DNA of 64,000 nucleotides from VRUE01 sp963702955 (GTDB taxonomy: Bacteria > Actinomycetota > Thermoleophilia > Solirubrobacterales > 70-9): positions 1,488,001 to 1,552,000 of the forward strand of contig OY969774.1 of assembly GCA_963702955.1 (NCBI GenBank). Reading direction: 5' to 3'. The position numbers were made by a program, and so were the translations under genes. Below, piece by piece: positions 25,934 to 34,037 of this stretch (position 1 is the first letter of the stretch; every line of letters starts with the position of its first letter). The notes under the pieces were generated by a model. It ran no database searches, was not told where the DNA came from, and saw nothing but the letters and a program-made list of their open reading frames with translations.

Positions 25934-26938
25934 ATGAGCCCGGAGACGAAGCGGCCGGAGGCGCCGCGCAGCGAGAAGGTGCTGCCCGGCGTCTGGAGGC
26001 TGCGGCTGCCGCTGCCCTGGCCCGGCGTCCCCCACGGCAACGTCTGGGCGGTCGCCGCCGACGGCGGCATCGTCCTCTTCGACACCGGGATCGGCGGCAA
26101 GGGAGGGCTGCGCCGCTTCGACCTCGCCCTTGCCCAGGCGGGCTTCGGGCTCGAGGACGTGCGGCTGCTCGTCTGCACCCACTCCCACACCGACCACTAC
26201 GGGCTCGCGGCGCCGATCGTCGCGGGCGCCGGCTGCGAGCTCTGGATGCACCCGAGGTGGGAGCACGTGCGGCTGCTCGCCGACGACCCCGCCGCGGCGC
26301 TGGAGCAGCGGATCGAGGTGGCCCGCCAGAGCGGCGTCCCGGCGGCGGCGCTGGAGCGCTACCGCGAGTCGCGCAGCGACGACGACGACAACGGGATCGA
26401 CGCGATCGTCGAGCCCGATCGCGACCTCCTTCCCGGGGTCGAGATCGAGACCGACCTCGGGACCTGGCAGGTCCACGAGACGCCCGGCCACGCGCCGTCG
26501 CACGTCGTGCTCCACCAGCCCGAGCGCAAGCTGATGATCTCCGGCGACCACCTGCTCGGCCGCACGGTGCTGTTCTTCGACCACGGCCACAGCCCCGACC
26601 CGGTCGGCGAATTCCTCGCCGGCCTCGACGAGGTCGAGCCGCTCGAGGTCGGCCTGGTGCTGCCGGGCCACGGCCGTCCGTTCCGCGACCCCGAGGCGAA
26701 GATCGCCGAGGCGCACCGCCAGGTCGACGAGCTGCTCGGCAAGGTGCGCGAGGCGCTTGCGGCCGGCGAGCGGACCGCCTTCGAGATCGTCGGCGAGATC
26801 GTCGGCGCCGAGAACCTCAACACGCCGGTCAGCGCCTGGGTACTGCAGATCGTCCTCTCCTGCCTCGACCACCTGACGATCCTCGGCGAGGTCGAGGCGG
26901 TCGAGGGCAGCGATCCGCGCATCTGGAAAGCGGCTTAG
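25934..26938 (+). CDS. MBL-fold metallo-hydrolase
   Basis: About 334 residues with the metallo-beta-lactamase core. The motif CTHSHTDHYGLAAPIV supplies HxHxDH (about residues 75-90), ETPGHAPSHVVLH the next His, SGDHLLGR the bridging Asp, and VLPGHGRPF the last His. A helical C-terminal domain follows. Related proteins are glyoxalase-II-like or lactonase-like hydrolases, and the substrate is open. AGAGGA lies 9 nt before the ATG at 25934, which is why I prefer it to the TTG three codons upstream. It is divergent from the MFS-ltrA operon. Confidence 0.87.
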   Translation: MSPETKRPEAPRSEKVLPGVWRLRLPLPWPGVPHGNVWAVAADGGIVLFDTGIGGKGGLRRFDLALAQAGFGLEDVRLLVCTHSHTDHYGLAAPIVAGAGCELWMHPRWEHVRLLADDPAAALEQRIEVARQSGVPAAALERYRESRSDDDDNGIDAIVEPDRDLLPGVEIETDLGTWQVHETPGHAPSHVVLHQPERKLMISGDHLLGRTVLFFDHGHSPDPVGEFLAGLDEVEPLEVGLVLPGHGRPFRDPEAKIAEAHRQVDELLGKVREALAAGERTAFEIVGEIVGAENLNTPVSAWVLQIVLSCLDHLTILGEVEAVEGSDPRIWKAA

Positions 26939-26959
26939 CGAGCCGGTACGTTTGCGGCG

Positions 26960-28891
26960 ATGAACCGCCTGCGCCGTTCGGCGATCGACTTCGCGACGCT
27001 CGCGCTGCTCTGGCTGGCTGTCGCAGGGCCGGCGCAGGCGAGCGGGGAGACCCCGGCCGAGCGGCTGATCGACGCCTACTCGCCACGGCTGGTGATCCGC
27101 AGCCAGGAACACCCGCCCTGCGAAACGACGGCCGAGCAGTACGAGGCGACGACGGTCGGGGCGGTGCTCGGCAACCCGGCGGTGACGCTGACCAAACTCG
27201 CCCCCGACGGCAAGGAAGTCCTCGTCAAGCGAGCGCCGACCACGGCCGACATCGCCGGGCTCGGCGAAGGCTTCCACCTCAACCTGCCCGGCGACCCGCT
27301 CGGCGACACCTGCGTCTACGCCAGGGACTTCGCCAAGCTGAAGCAGGACGGCAAGGCGCCGGCCGCGACCTACGCCCACATCGCCCATGAAGCCGGCCAT
27401 TCCGGGTTCGTCCTGCAGTACTGGTTCTTCTGGTACTTCAACCAGTTCAACGACCTGCACGAGGGCGACTGGGAGGGGATGCAGATCACCTTCCCCCATG
27501 CCTCCGGCCCGCAGCAGGCGCTGGCGCAAGGGCCGAGCGAAGTCGCCCTCTTCCAGCACTCCGGCGGCGAGAAGGCGAGTTGGGGCTCGGGCAAGGTCGA
27601 GAAGGAAGGCACGCACCCGGTCGTCTACCCGGCCGCCGGCTCGCACGCGACCTTCTACGACTCCGCGGTCTACCTCCAGAACGGCCGCAGGGGCTCCGGC
27701 GTCGGCTGCGACAACACCACCGCGCCGCACCGGAAAATCGCCGTGCGGCCGATTCTGGTCCCGACCCGTCCCGGCCTGCGCAGCCGCTTCGCCTGGCTCG
27801 ACTACGAAGGCCGCTGGGGACAGAAAGAGGCGAGCTTCAACAACGGCCCGACCGGGCCGTCGACGAAGCGGAGCTGGACCGAACCGTTCGCCTGGATGAG
27901 GGGGATCCGCACCACCAGCCCGACCCTGCCGATCGGCTCGGTGCTCGGCCCGACCGTGACCAACGCCTTCTGCGGCACGGTCGCCGACGTCACCAGCTTC
28001 CTCAACGCCTCCCAGCGGACGCCTTGGATCCTCTGGGCCTTCCCCGCCGCCATCGCGCTGCTGATCGCGCTGATCGTCTGGCGCACCCGCTGGCGCCCGG
28101 TCGACGTCGGCGACCTGCGGGCCCCGCGCGCCTTCGGCCAGATCGTCGTCGCCGCCGGCCGTCTCTACGGGCGCCACTGGCGCGCCTTCACGCCGATCGG
28201 ACTCAGCGCGATCCCGATCGTCGGCGGGCTGACCGCGCTGAGCTGGCTGCTGACCGGTGGCGAGCACGGCCGCAACCTCGACGACAAGGCGGGCCTGTCG
28301 GGGCTGCACGTCGCGGTCGGCGAAGTGCTCGCCGGGATCGGGCTGCCGGTCGCTTCGGCCGTGGTTTCGGCGGTCGTGATCGTCGCCGTCGGCCAGGTGG
28401 CCGAGAGCGGTAGATCGAGCTTCGCCGGCGCCTATCGCGGCATGTGGCGGCGCTTCCGGCGGGTGGTCGGGGCGCAGCTGCTGGCGACGCTGATGCTGGT
28501 GGCGATGGCGATCACGATCGTCGGCATCCCCTTCGCCGCCTGGAAGTACATCGGCTGGCTGTTCGTCCAGCAGCAGATCCTGTTCGAGGACCGCACCGTG
28601 CGCGAGGCGTTCCGCGGCAGCTCGCGCCTGGTCCGCGGCCGCTGGTGGTACACGCTGCGGGTCGCCGTCTTCTTCTGGCTGATCAGCACGATCGCCGGCC
28701 CGATCCTCGGCTTCGCGCTGATCTTCACCTACCTGCCGCTGCTGCTGATCAACGCGATCGGCTCGATCGTCTTCGCCCTGCTGATCCCCTACGTGGCGAT
28801 CGGCCAGACGCTGCTCTACTACGACCTCGAGGCGCTGGGCGAGCAGGCGCCGGCGAAGTGGCGCCTTCGCAGGCTAAGTTTCTCTTCGTGA
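26960..28891 (+). CDS. Vps62-like exported domain fused to a multi-helix membrane domain
   Basis: The 643-residue product starts with a signal sequence (FATLALLWLAVAGPAQASGE). Residues about 30-340 form a Vps62-like domain: YSPRLVIRSQEHPPC, LQYWFFWYFNQFNDLHEGDW, EGMQITF, YPAAGSHATFYD. Residues about 350-620 form a membrane domain with several helices, a DUF-type repeat-like unit (AGRLYGRHWRAFTPIGLSAI; FRRVVGAQLLATLMLVAMAI). TACGTT (26947-26952) ends 7 nt before the ATG, consistent with a leaderless start. Its stop overlaps the GTG of the phosphoesterase gene. The function is unknown; the layout suggests an extracellular sensor or binding domain on a membrane platform. Confidence 0.72.
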   Translation: MNRLRRSAIDFATLALLWLAVAGPAQASGETPAERLIDAYSPRLVIRSQEHPPCETTAEQYEATTVGAVLGNPAVTLTKLAPDGKEVLVKRAPTTADIAGLGEGFHLNLPGDPLGDTCVYARDFAKLKQDGKAPAATYAHIAHEAGHSGFVLQYWFFWYFNQFNDLHEGDWEGMQITFPHASGPQQALAQGPSEVALFQHSGGEKASWGSGKVEKEGTHPVVYPAAGSHATFYDSAVYLQNGRRGSGVGCDNTTAPHRKIAVRPILVPTRPGLRSRFAWLDYEGRWGQKEASFNNGPTGPSTKRSWTEPFAWMRGIRTTSPTLPIGSVLGPTVTNAFCGTVADVTSFLNASQRTPWILWAFPAAIALLIALIVWRTRWRPVDVGDLRAPRAFGQIVVAAGRLYGRHWRAFTPIGLSAIPIVGGLTALSWLLTGGEHGRNLDDKAGLSGLHVAVGEVLAGIGLPVASAVVSAVVIVAVGQVAESGRSSFAGAYRGMWRRFRRVVGAQLLATLMLVAMAITIVGIPFAAWKYIGWLFVQQQILFEDRTVREAFRGSSRLVRGRWWYTLRVAVFFWLISTIAGPILGFALIFTYLPLLLINAIGSIVFALLIPYVAIGQTLLYYDLEALGEQAPAKWRLRRLSFSS

Positions 28892-29484
28892 AGCTGCTCG
28901 CCTTCAGCGACCTGCATCGCGACCTCGACCGGGCCGCCGAGCTGGTCGCGATGTCCGCCGAGGCCGACGTGGTGATCGGAGCGGGCGACTTCGCCTCCGT
29001 GCACGAGGGGCTCGGGGAGACGATCGACGCCCTGGCGGCGATCGAGACGCCGACCGTGCTGGTCCCCGGCAACAACGAGACCGAGCAGGCGCTGCGCGAG
29101 GCGGCGTCCGGCTGGGGCGCGGCGACCGTCCTGCACGGGGAGGGCGCATCGATCGCGGGAGCCGAGTTCTACGGGCTCGGCGCCGGCGTCCCGGTGACGC
29201 CGTGGGAGTGGAGCTTCGACCTCGACGAGGAGGAGGCGGCGGCGCTGCTCGCCGCCTGCCCGGAGGCCGCGATCCTCGTCCTCCACTCGCCGCCGCGGGG
29301 CCACTGCGACGCCAATGGCCACGGCGACCACTTCGGCAGCGCGGCGCTGCTGCGGGCGATCGAGGAGAAGCGCCCGCGGCTCGCCGTCTGCGGCCACATC
29401 CACGAGTCCTGGGGCTGCCAGAGCCGAGTCGGCGAGACCCCGCTGCGCAACCTCGGCCCGAAGGGCACCTGGATCGAGGTCTAG
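28888..29484 (+). CDS. Calcineurin-like metallophosphoesterase
   Basis: The 198-residue enzyme carries the five metallophosphoesterase blocks in order: AFSDLHRDL (DxH), GAGDFASVHEG (GD), VPGNNETE (GNxE), VLHSPPRGH and CGHIHESWG (GHxH). It is a compact YfcE/Icc-like form that should hydrolyse phosphodiesters or phosphomonoesters with two metal ions. The GTG start overlaps the upstream stop as GTGA, so it is translationally coupled to the Vps62-like gene. It overlaps the convergent gene by 4 bp. Confidence 0.88.
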   Translation: MKLLAFSDLHRDLDRAAELVAMSAEADVVIGAGDFASVHEGLGETIDALAAIETPTVLVPGNNETEQALREAASGWGAATVLHGEGASIAGAEFYGLGAGVPVTPWEWSFDLDEEEAAALLAACPEAAILVLHSPPRGHCDANGHGDHFGSAALLRAIEEKRPRLAVCGHIHESWGCQSRVGETPLRNLGPKGTWIEV

Positions 29485-29963
29485 CCGGGCCCTGCCTCGG
29501 CGGCGGCGATGCGCCGCGCCTCCTCTGTGCCCACGTAGGGCGTGAGGACGAACTGGACCGCCTCCTGGGCGAGGCCTGGCAGCTCCGGACCCCTGCCCAT
29601 GTCGAGCCGCTGGGCGATCAGCATCGCGATGCCGCCTGTCATCGCCTGCTCGACGATCTCGGGCAACCGCTCCCCCTCCGGCCGCAGCGCCCGCCCCGGC
29701 AACAGCCGCTCGCCGAAGTGGGAGAGCATCCGCTCATAGCGAGCGTAGCCCTCCCGGCCGCCGGCCAGCGCATCGTTGGTCAACACCTGCGCCGACGCCG
29801 GCTCGGCGGCGGCGAAGGCGAGTGCCGCCCGCACCCCTGCGGCCACCTGCGCGGGCCACTCGGCCTCGGCGGCGCAGGCCGTCTCGACCCGAATCTGCAG
29901 CCGCGCGAAGGCCGCCTCGAAGGCGTAAGCGAAGTCCTCTGGATCCCGCGCAGCGTCGCTCAT
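29481..29963 (-). CDS. TetR C-terminal-like ligand domain lacking the HTH
   Basis: The 160-residue product matches the C-terminal part of a TetR/AcrR regulator. YAFEAAFARLQIRVETACAA is the helix that normally follows the HTH, WPAQVAAGVRAALAFAAAEP comes next, and the end is VQFVLTPYVGTEEARRIAAA. The usual 50-60 residue DNA-binding domain is absent. Only 86 bp separate its start from the next upstream gene, and no frame there encodes an HTH. A TetR-type dyad (29985-30001) remains upstream. It may be a decayed regulator or a ligand-binding antiregulator. Confidence 0.72.
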   Translation of the reverse strand: MSDAARDPEDFAYAFEAAFARLQIRVETACAAEAEWPAQVAAGVRAALAFAAAEPASAQVLTNDALAGGREGYARYERMLSHFGERLLPGRALRPEGERLPEIVEQAMTGGIAMLIAQRLDMGRGPELPGLAQEAVQFVLTPYVGTEEARRIAAAEAGPG

Positions 29964-29984
29964 ACCCCCGGCACGCTGCGATCA

Positions 29985-30001
29985 TAAACATCAGTGTCTA
30001 A
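29985..30001. promoter_or_regulatory. TetR-type operator-like dyad
   Basis: TAAACATCAGTGTCTAA is an imperfect dyad with a TGTCTA arm and a TAAACA arm, like operators of TetR-family genes. It lies about 20 bp upstream of the HTH-less TetR-like gene. On that strand it is followed by TATGAT, a plausible -10. Confidence 0.4.
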
Positions 30002-30049
30002 GCGGCGCAAGCCGCCGCCCGGTGGCGGGAAAGAGTGGCGAGACCCGGT

Positions 30050-30556
30050 TCAGGGGCGGCGCGAGCCGCGGGTGATCGTGAACCGCAGCCTCGCCGGGGT
30101 CGCGTCGAAGCCGCCGGGGCCGTAGGCACGTGCCTTGAAGATGTAGCGACCGGACCCGAGGCCGCGGTATCCCTGTGGCGAGCTGCAGGCTCCGAAGCTC
30201 GGATGCCCGCCGTGCCTCTTCTTGACCCGCTTGACGAGCTCGCATTCGAAGCCGCCGACGGCGCCGACGCCGTAGAACGTGAACTGCGCCGTCCCCTGCC
30301 CGGCGTTGACGCTCGTCCGGCTCAGCCTGGTGTCGGGAGTTCCCGGCGCCGGCAGCGCCGGCGGGGCCGCAGCGCCCGGCGCCGGGGCGGGCGTGTAGAC
30401 CGTTTCCGCCTGCGCCGCCGGCGTCAGCAGGGCGACGGCCGCCAGGACGCCGGCCAGCGCGCAGGCCGGCAGAGCCCGCGTCGCGCGAGACCCGCCGCAG
30501 CGTGCATTTGCGTCGATTCCGGGTACATGACTCCCTGTTCCGTCGGCCATCGACAA
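30050..30556 (-). CDS. Secreted single-domain Ig-like/adhesion-type protein
   Basis: The 168-residue product has a long signal sequence (LPACALAGVLAAVALLTPAAQA), a Pro/Ala-rich linker and one beta domain. The domain pattern is FECELVKRVKKRHGGHPSFG, then ACSSPQGYRGLGSGRYIFKA, then RAYGPGGFDATPARLRFTIT. This Cys-F-x-C-xSP-x-Y / G-x-Y-x-F-x-A unit recurs in many secreted actinobacterial proteins, usually in tandem; here it is alone. Its start overlaps the upstream end of the convergently arranged promoter of the aldo/keto reductase. Function unknown. Confidence 0.65.
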   Translation of the reverse strand: MSMADGTGSHVPGIDANARCGGSRATRALPACALAGVLAAVALLTPAAQAETVYTPAPAPGAAAPPALPAPGTPDTRLSRTSVNAGQGTAQFTFYGVGAVGGFECELVKRVKKRHGGHPSFGACSSPQGYRGLGSGRYIFKARAYGPGGFDATPARLRFTITRGSRRP

Positions 30557-30570
30557 GAGGAGATATCACG

Positions 30571-31548
30571 ATGAAGGCCACCACCCTCGGCATCACCGGC
30601 CTCGAGGTCACCCCGATCGCCTACGGCACCTGGCAGTTCGGCGGCGACTGGGGGGCGGTCGACGAGGAGGCCGCCATCGCCACGATCCGCCAGGCTCGCG
30701 AGCTCGGCGTCAACTTCTTCGACAGCGCACAGGCCTACGGCTTCGGCGTCTCGGAGCGGATCCTCGGCCGGGCCCTGGCCGACCGGCTGCGCTCCGAACG
30801 CGACGCGATCGTCATCGCCACCAAGGGCGGCCTGCGGATCGACGCGGAGGAGGGCCTGGTCCGCGACTCGAGCCGCGGGTGGCTGCGCCGCGGCGTCGAG
30901 GAGAGCCTCGCCAACCTCGGCATCGACCACATCGACCTCTACCAGGTCCACTGGCCCGACCCGAGCACCCCTTTCGCCGAGACCGCCGCGGCCCTGCAGG
31001 AGCTGGTCGACGAGGGCAAGATCCGCCACGTCGGCGTCTCCAACTTCGACGTCGAGGAGATGGCCGAGTTCTCGCGCACCCGGCCGGTCGAGACGCTGCA
31101 GCCGCCCTACCACCTGTTCCGCCGCGAGATCGAGAGCGACGTGCTTCCCTACGCACGCGAGCACGACATCGGAGTCCTCGCCTACGGGCCGCTCGCCCAC
31201 GGCCTGCTCGGCGGGGCGATGGACGAGGAGACGACCTTCCCGGAGGACGACTGGCGCAGCGGCAGCGCCGTCTTCAAGGGCAAGGAGTTCGAGCGCAACC
31301 TGGGCGCGGTGCGGCGGCTCGGCGAGCTGGCCGAGGAGTGTGGCGCCACCGTGAGCCAGCTGGCGATCGCCTGGACCCTGGCCAACCCGGCGGTGCACGT
31401 GGCGATCGTCGGCGCCCGCCGCGGCGACCACCTGGCGGAGAGCGTCGAAGCTGCCGAGGTCCACCTCAGCGACGAGGACATGCAGCGGATCGAGGAGATC
31501 ACGAGCGACTCGGCCGGCGTCGCCGGCCCGTCGCCGGAGATGGGCTAG
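30571..31548 (+). CDS. Aldo/keto reductase
   Basis: The 325-residue TIM-barrel NADPH-dependent oxidoreductase shows the catalytic tetrad region: FFDSAQAYGFGVSERILGRA (Asp and Tyr), VIATKGGLRID (Lys) and DLYQVHWPDPSTP (His). IRHVGVSNFDVEEMAEF is the family motif after strand 6. AGAGGAGAT lies 7-9 nt before the ATG at 30571, which fixes the start; the longer frame upstream lies in the divergent promoter. Its substrate is an unspecified aldehyde or ketone. It overlaps the convergent patatin gene by 4 bp. Confidence 0.92.
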   Translation: MKATTLGITGLEVTPIAYGTWQFGGDWGAVDEEAAIATIRQARELGVNFFDSAQAYGFGVSERILGRALADRLRSERDAIVIATKGGLRIDAEEGLVRDSSRGWLRRGVEESLANLGIDHIDLYQVHWPDPSTPFAETAAALQELVDEGKIRHVGVSNFDVEEMAEFSRTRPVETLQPPYHLFRREIESDVLPYAREHDIGVLAYGPLAHGLLGGAMDEETTFPEDDWRSGSAVFKGKEFERNLGAVRRLGELAEECGATVSQLAIAWTLANPAVHVAIVGARRGDHLAESVEAAEVHLSDEDMQRIEEITSDSAGVAGPSPEMG

Positions 31549-32555
31549 CGCCGGCCCGGCGGCGGGTTGCCGCTGCGGAAGGCCGCCTTGTAGGCGTCGA
31601 AGTCCCAGGTCGAGAGGAACCTCTCCGCCGCCGACCGACCCGACTCGTACAGCTCGTCCGCTCTTTTCCGCGAGAGATCGAACTCGGTGGTGCGCACCCC
31701 CAGGGTCGGGATCGGGATCGTGCGGACGAAGGCGTCATTCGCCAGGTACATGCGATCGTGCGCCTCGAGCATCGTGCTGACCAGGTCCTTGAGGTAAGTG
31801 ACGATCCCGGTGTCGGGAGCCGGGGGGTGGTTCGCGCCCGGCTCCGCTTTCGGCTCCGGCTCGACCAGCATCAGCCCGAAGGTCGGCCAGCGCGGTTCGC
31901 CGTCGCTGTCGAAGATCCACACCGGGAAGTTCGAGAGGACGCCGCCGTCGACGATCAGGTGCTCCCGGCCGTCGGACTGCGAGTGCCACCGCCAGGGCTC
32001 GAAGAAGATCGGGATGCTCATGCTCATCCGCACCGCCTCGGCGACGCTGAGGTCGTCGGGCTCGACGCCGAAGCGCTTCGCGTCCTGCGGCAGCCTCAGC
32101 AGTTCGTGCGCAGTGATGTCGGAGGCGATGACCTGAAGCCTGTACCTGCGGCCCGGTTCGCCGGCGGATTCGGTGGCGACGAGGTCACCGAAGGTACGGA
32201 CGTCCTTTGCCTCGAGCAGTTCCCGGATCCACTCGAGGAAGTGCTCGCCCTTGTACATGCCCTTCTCGACCAGGGCGCTGACGAACTCCCCGACCACCGG
32301 TATGTGGCCCTCCCAGGTTTCGTCCTTGAACGAGTTGAAGTTGAGGTCCGAAAGGATCCCGTGCAGCTCTTCCACCGTGTATCCGGCGGCGACCAGAGCC
32401 GCGACGATCGCCCCCGCCGAGGCACCGGCGACGTTCTGCGCCCGGAACCCGTGCCGGCCGAGCGCGTCCAGAGCCCCGACGAGGGCGATCCCCTTCACGC
32501 CGCCACCTTCGAGCACGAGGTCCACCGGCCCACCACCTGATCGTTCCGATTTCAT
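31545..32555 (-). CDS. Patatin-like phospholipase
   Basis: The 336-residue product shows the patatin catalytic dyad and oxyanion hole. VLEGGGVKGIALVGALDAL supplies the Gly-rich loop (about residues 13-31). NVAGASAGAIVAALVAAGYT supplies the GxSxG nucleophile Ser. HLIVDGGVLSNFPVWIFD supplies the DGG Asp. No signal peptide is visible, so it likely acts inside the cell on membrane lipids or acyl esters. The ATG at 32555 immediately precedes the domain. It lies between the aldo/keto reductase and the tRNA-Arg gene and forms no clear operon. Confidence 0.9.
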   Translation of the reverse strand: MKSERSGGGPVDLVLEGGGVKGIALVGALDALGRHGFRAQNVAGASAGAIVAALVAAGYTVEELHGILSDLNFNSFKDETWEGHIPVVGEFVSALVEKGMYKGEHFLEWIRELLEAKDVRTFGDLVATESAGEPGRRYRLQVIASDITAHELLRLPQDAKRFGVEPDDLSVAEAVRMSMSIPIFFEPWRWHSQSDGREHLIVDGGVLSNFPVWIFDSDGEPRWPTFGLMLVEPEPKAEPGANHPPAPDTGIVTYLKDLVSTMLEAHDRMYLANDAFVRTIPIPTLGVRTTEFDLSRKRADELYESGRSAAERFLSTWDFDAYKAAFRSGNPPPGRR

Positions 32556-32614
32556 TGATCGAAGTTTGCCAGGTATGACATCTCCGAGTCACGTTCGAAG
32601 GACCCGAAGCGGAG

Positions 32615-32688
32615 CGCGCCCGACAGGATTCGAACCTGTGACCTTCGGTTTCGTAGACCGACGCTCTATCCAACTGAGCTACGGGCGC
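32615..32688 (-). tRNA. tRNA-Arg (ACG)
   Basis: The minus strand folds as a 74-nt tRNA. The acceptor stem is GCGCCCG with CGGGCGC, the D-arm is GCTC/GAGC, the anticodon stem is TCGGT/ACCGA with loop CTACGAA (anticodon ACG), and the T-arm contains GGTTCGAATCC. The discriminator base is G and CCA is not encoded. Confidence 0.96.
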
Positions 32689-32749
32689 GGGTTGAGGCTT
32701 TGGGCCTCTGGCGGGGATTCTATGGGGTCAGCGGCCGGCGCCGAGCGCC

Positions 32750-34003
32750 CTATGACAGTCGGACGGGGAGCGATTTCAGCTGGTTGAGGAAGGCCGACTC
32801 GACGAAGACGGGCCTGCCCGCCAGCTCCATGTTCGGGTAGCGGGCGAGCGTCTCCTCGAGCAGGATCTTCAGCTCGAGGCGGGCCAGGGCCGCGCCGAGG
32901 CAGAAGTGGCGGCCGCCGGCGCCGAAGGCCTGGTGGTCGGGGTTGCGCAGGACGTCGAAGCGGTCCGGGTCCTCGTAGCGCGTCTCGTCGCGGTTGGATG
33001 ACGCGTACCACATCACCACCTTCTCGCCCTGCTTGATCTCCTTACCGCCCAGCACCGTGTCCTCGGTCGCGGTGCGACGGAAGTGGGCGAAGGCGGGGAA
33101 CATCCGCAGCGCCTCCTCGACCGCGCCGGGGATCAGCGCCGGGTCGTCGACCAGCAGCCGGCGTTGGTCCGGGTGTTCGATCAGGGCCCGCATGGCGCTG
33201 CTGTAGGTCGCCTTGGTGCTGTCGTTGCCGGCGGCGACGAGGAGGAAGAACCCCATCACGATCTCGTGCTCCTCGAGCCGCTCGCCGTCGACCTCGGAGT
33301 TCACGAGGACGCTCGTCAGGTCGTCGGTCGGGTTCTCGCGCCGCTCGGCGATCATCGCGCCGCAGCGGGCGAAGACCTGCCGGATCGCCTCCTGGATCGT
33401 CTCTTCGACGTTGTCGATCTCGGCGGTGTAGTCGGGATCGCTGGCCGCGAGCGCCATGTTCATCAGGTCCGCCCAGGCCTGGTCGTCCTCCTCGGGGATG
33501 CCCATGAAGCTGCCGATCACCCGGGAGACGGCGGGCTGGGCGACGTCGGTCACCAGGTCGCACGTCTCGCGACCGTCGAGGCGGTCGAGCACCCCGACGA
33601 CGATCTCGCGGATCGCCTCCTCGTGGGCCGCGATCCGCTTCGGCGTGAAGCCCGCCTGGAAGAGGGCCTTGAGCCGGTCGTGCTTGGGCGGGTCCATGCC
33701 GATGAACATCGCCCGCGCGAGCTCGATCGGGAAGACCTCGTCGATCGCCACCACCCCGCCGAGTTCGGAGGAGTAGGTCTGCCAGTCGCGGCTGACCGCG
33801 TGGACGTCGTCGGCCGTGGTCACCGACCAGAAGCCCTTTGCCGCCGGAAGCTCGGTCACCTCCGAGGTCCAGTGGACCGGGCACTCGCTGCGCATCCGCT
33901 CGAAGAGCGTCAGCGGCGGGCCGTCCACCCAGTGCTCGCGCTCCAGCAGCAGCGCGTCTTCGACGTCGCCCGCTCCGGCCGCGATCTCGGTCTGCTCCGC
34001 CAC
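32750..34003 (-). CDS. Cytochrome P450 (CYP125/124-like)
   Basis: The 417-residue monooxygenase has the haem-thiolate loop FGAGGRHFCLGAALARLELK (Cys near residue 360), EEALRMFPAF with the ExxR motif, and the oxygen-binding I-helix LLVAAGNDSTKATYSS. FIGMDPPKHDRLKALFQAGF is typical of soluble actinobacterial P450s acting on steroids or fatty acids. The start is GTG at 34003. TATCAT ends 9 nt before it, and a 22-bp TetR-type palindrome lies just upstream. Enoyl-CoA hydratase and thioesterase genes lie upstream on the same strand, which suggests acyl-CoA or steroid side-chain metabolism. Confidence 0.92.
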   Translation of the reverse strand: MAEQTEIAAGAGDVEDALLLEREHWVDGPPLTLFERMRSECPVHWTSEVTELPAAKGFWSVTTADDVHAVSRDWQTYSSELGGVVAIDEVFPIELARAMFIGMDPPKHDRLKALFQAGFTPKRIAAHEEAIREIVVGVLDRLDGRETCDLVTDVAQPAVSRVIGSFMGIPEEDDQAWADLMNMALAASDPDYTAEIDNVEETIQEAIRQVFARCGAMIAERRENPTDDLTSVLVNSEVDGERLEEHEIVMGFFLLVAAGNDSTKATYSSAMRALIEHPDQRRLLVDDPALIPGAVEEALRMFPAFAHFRRTATEDTVLGGKEIKQGEKVVMWYASSNRDETRYEDPDRFDVLRNPDHQAFGAGGRHFCLGAALARLELKILLEETLARYPNMELAGRPVFVESAFLNQLKSLPVRLS

Positions 34004-34015
34004 GCTTCGCGGATG

Positions 34016-34037
34016 ATACTGGCCGGCTGGCCAGTAT
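34016..34037. promoter_or_regulatory. TetR-type palindromic operator before the P450 gene
   Basis: ATACTGGCC (34016-34024) and GGCCAGTAT (34029-34037) form a perfect 9-bp inverted repeat with spacer GGCT. It fills the gap between the enoyl-CoA hydratase stop (34038) and the P450 promoter. No matching full-length TetR gene lies in the window. Confidence 0.75.
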
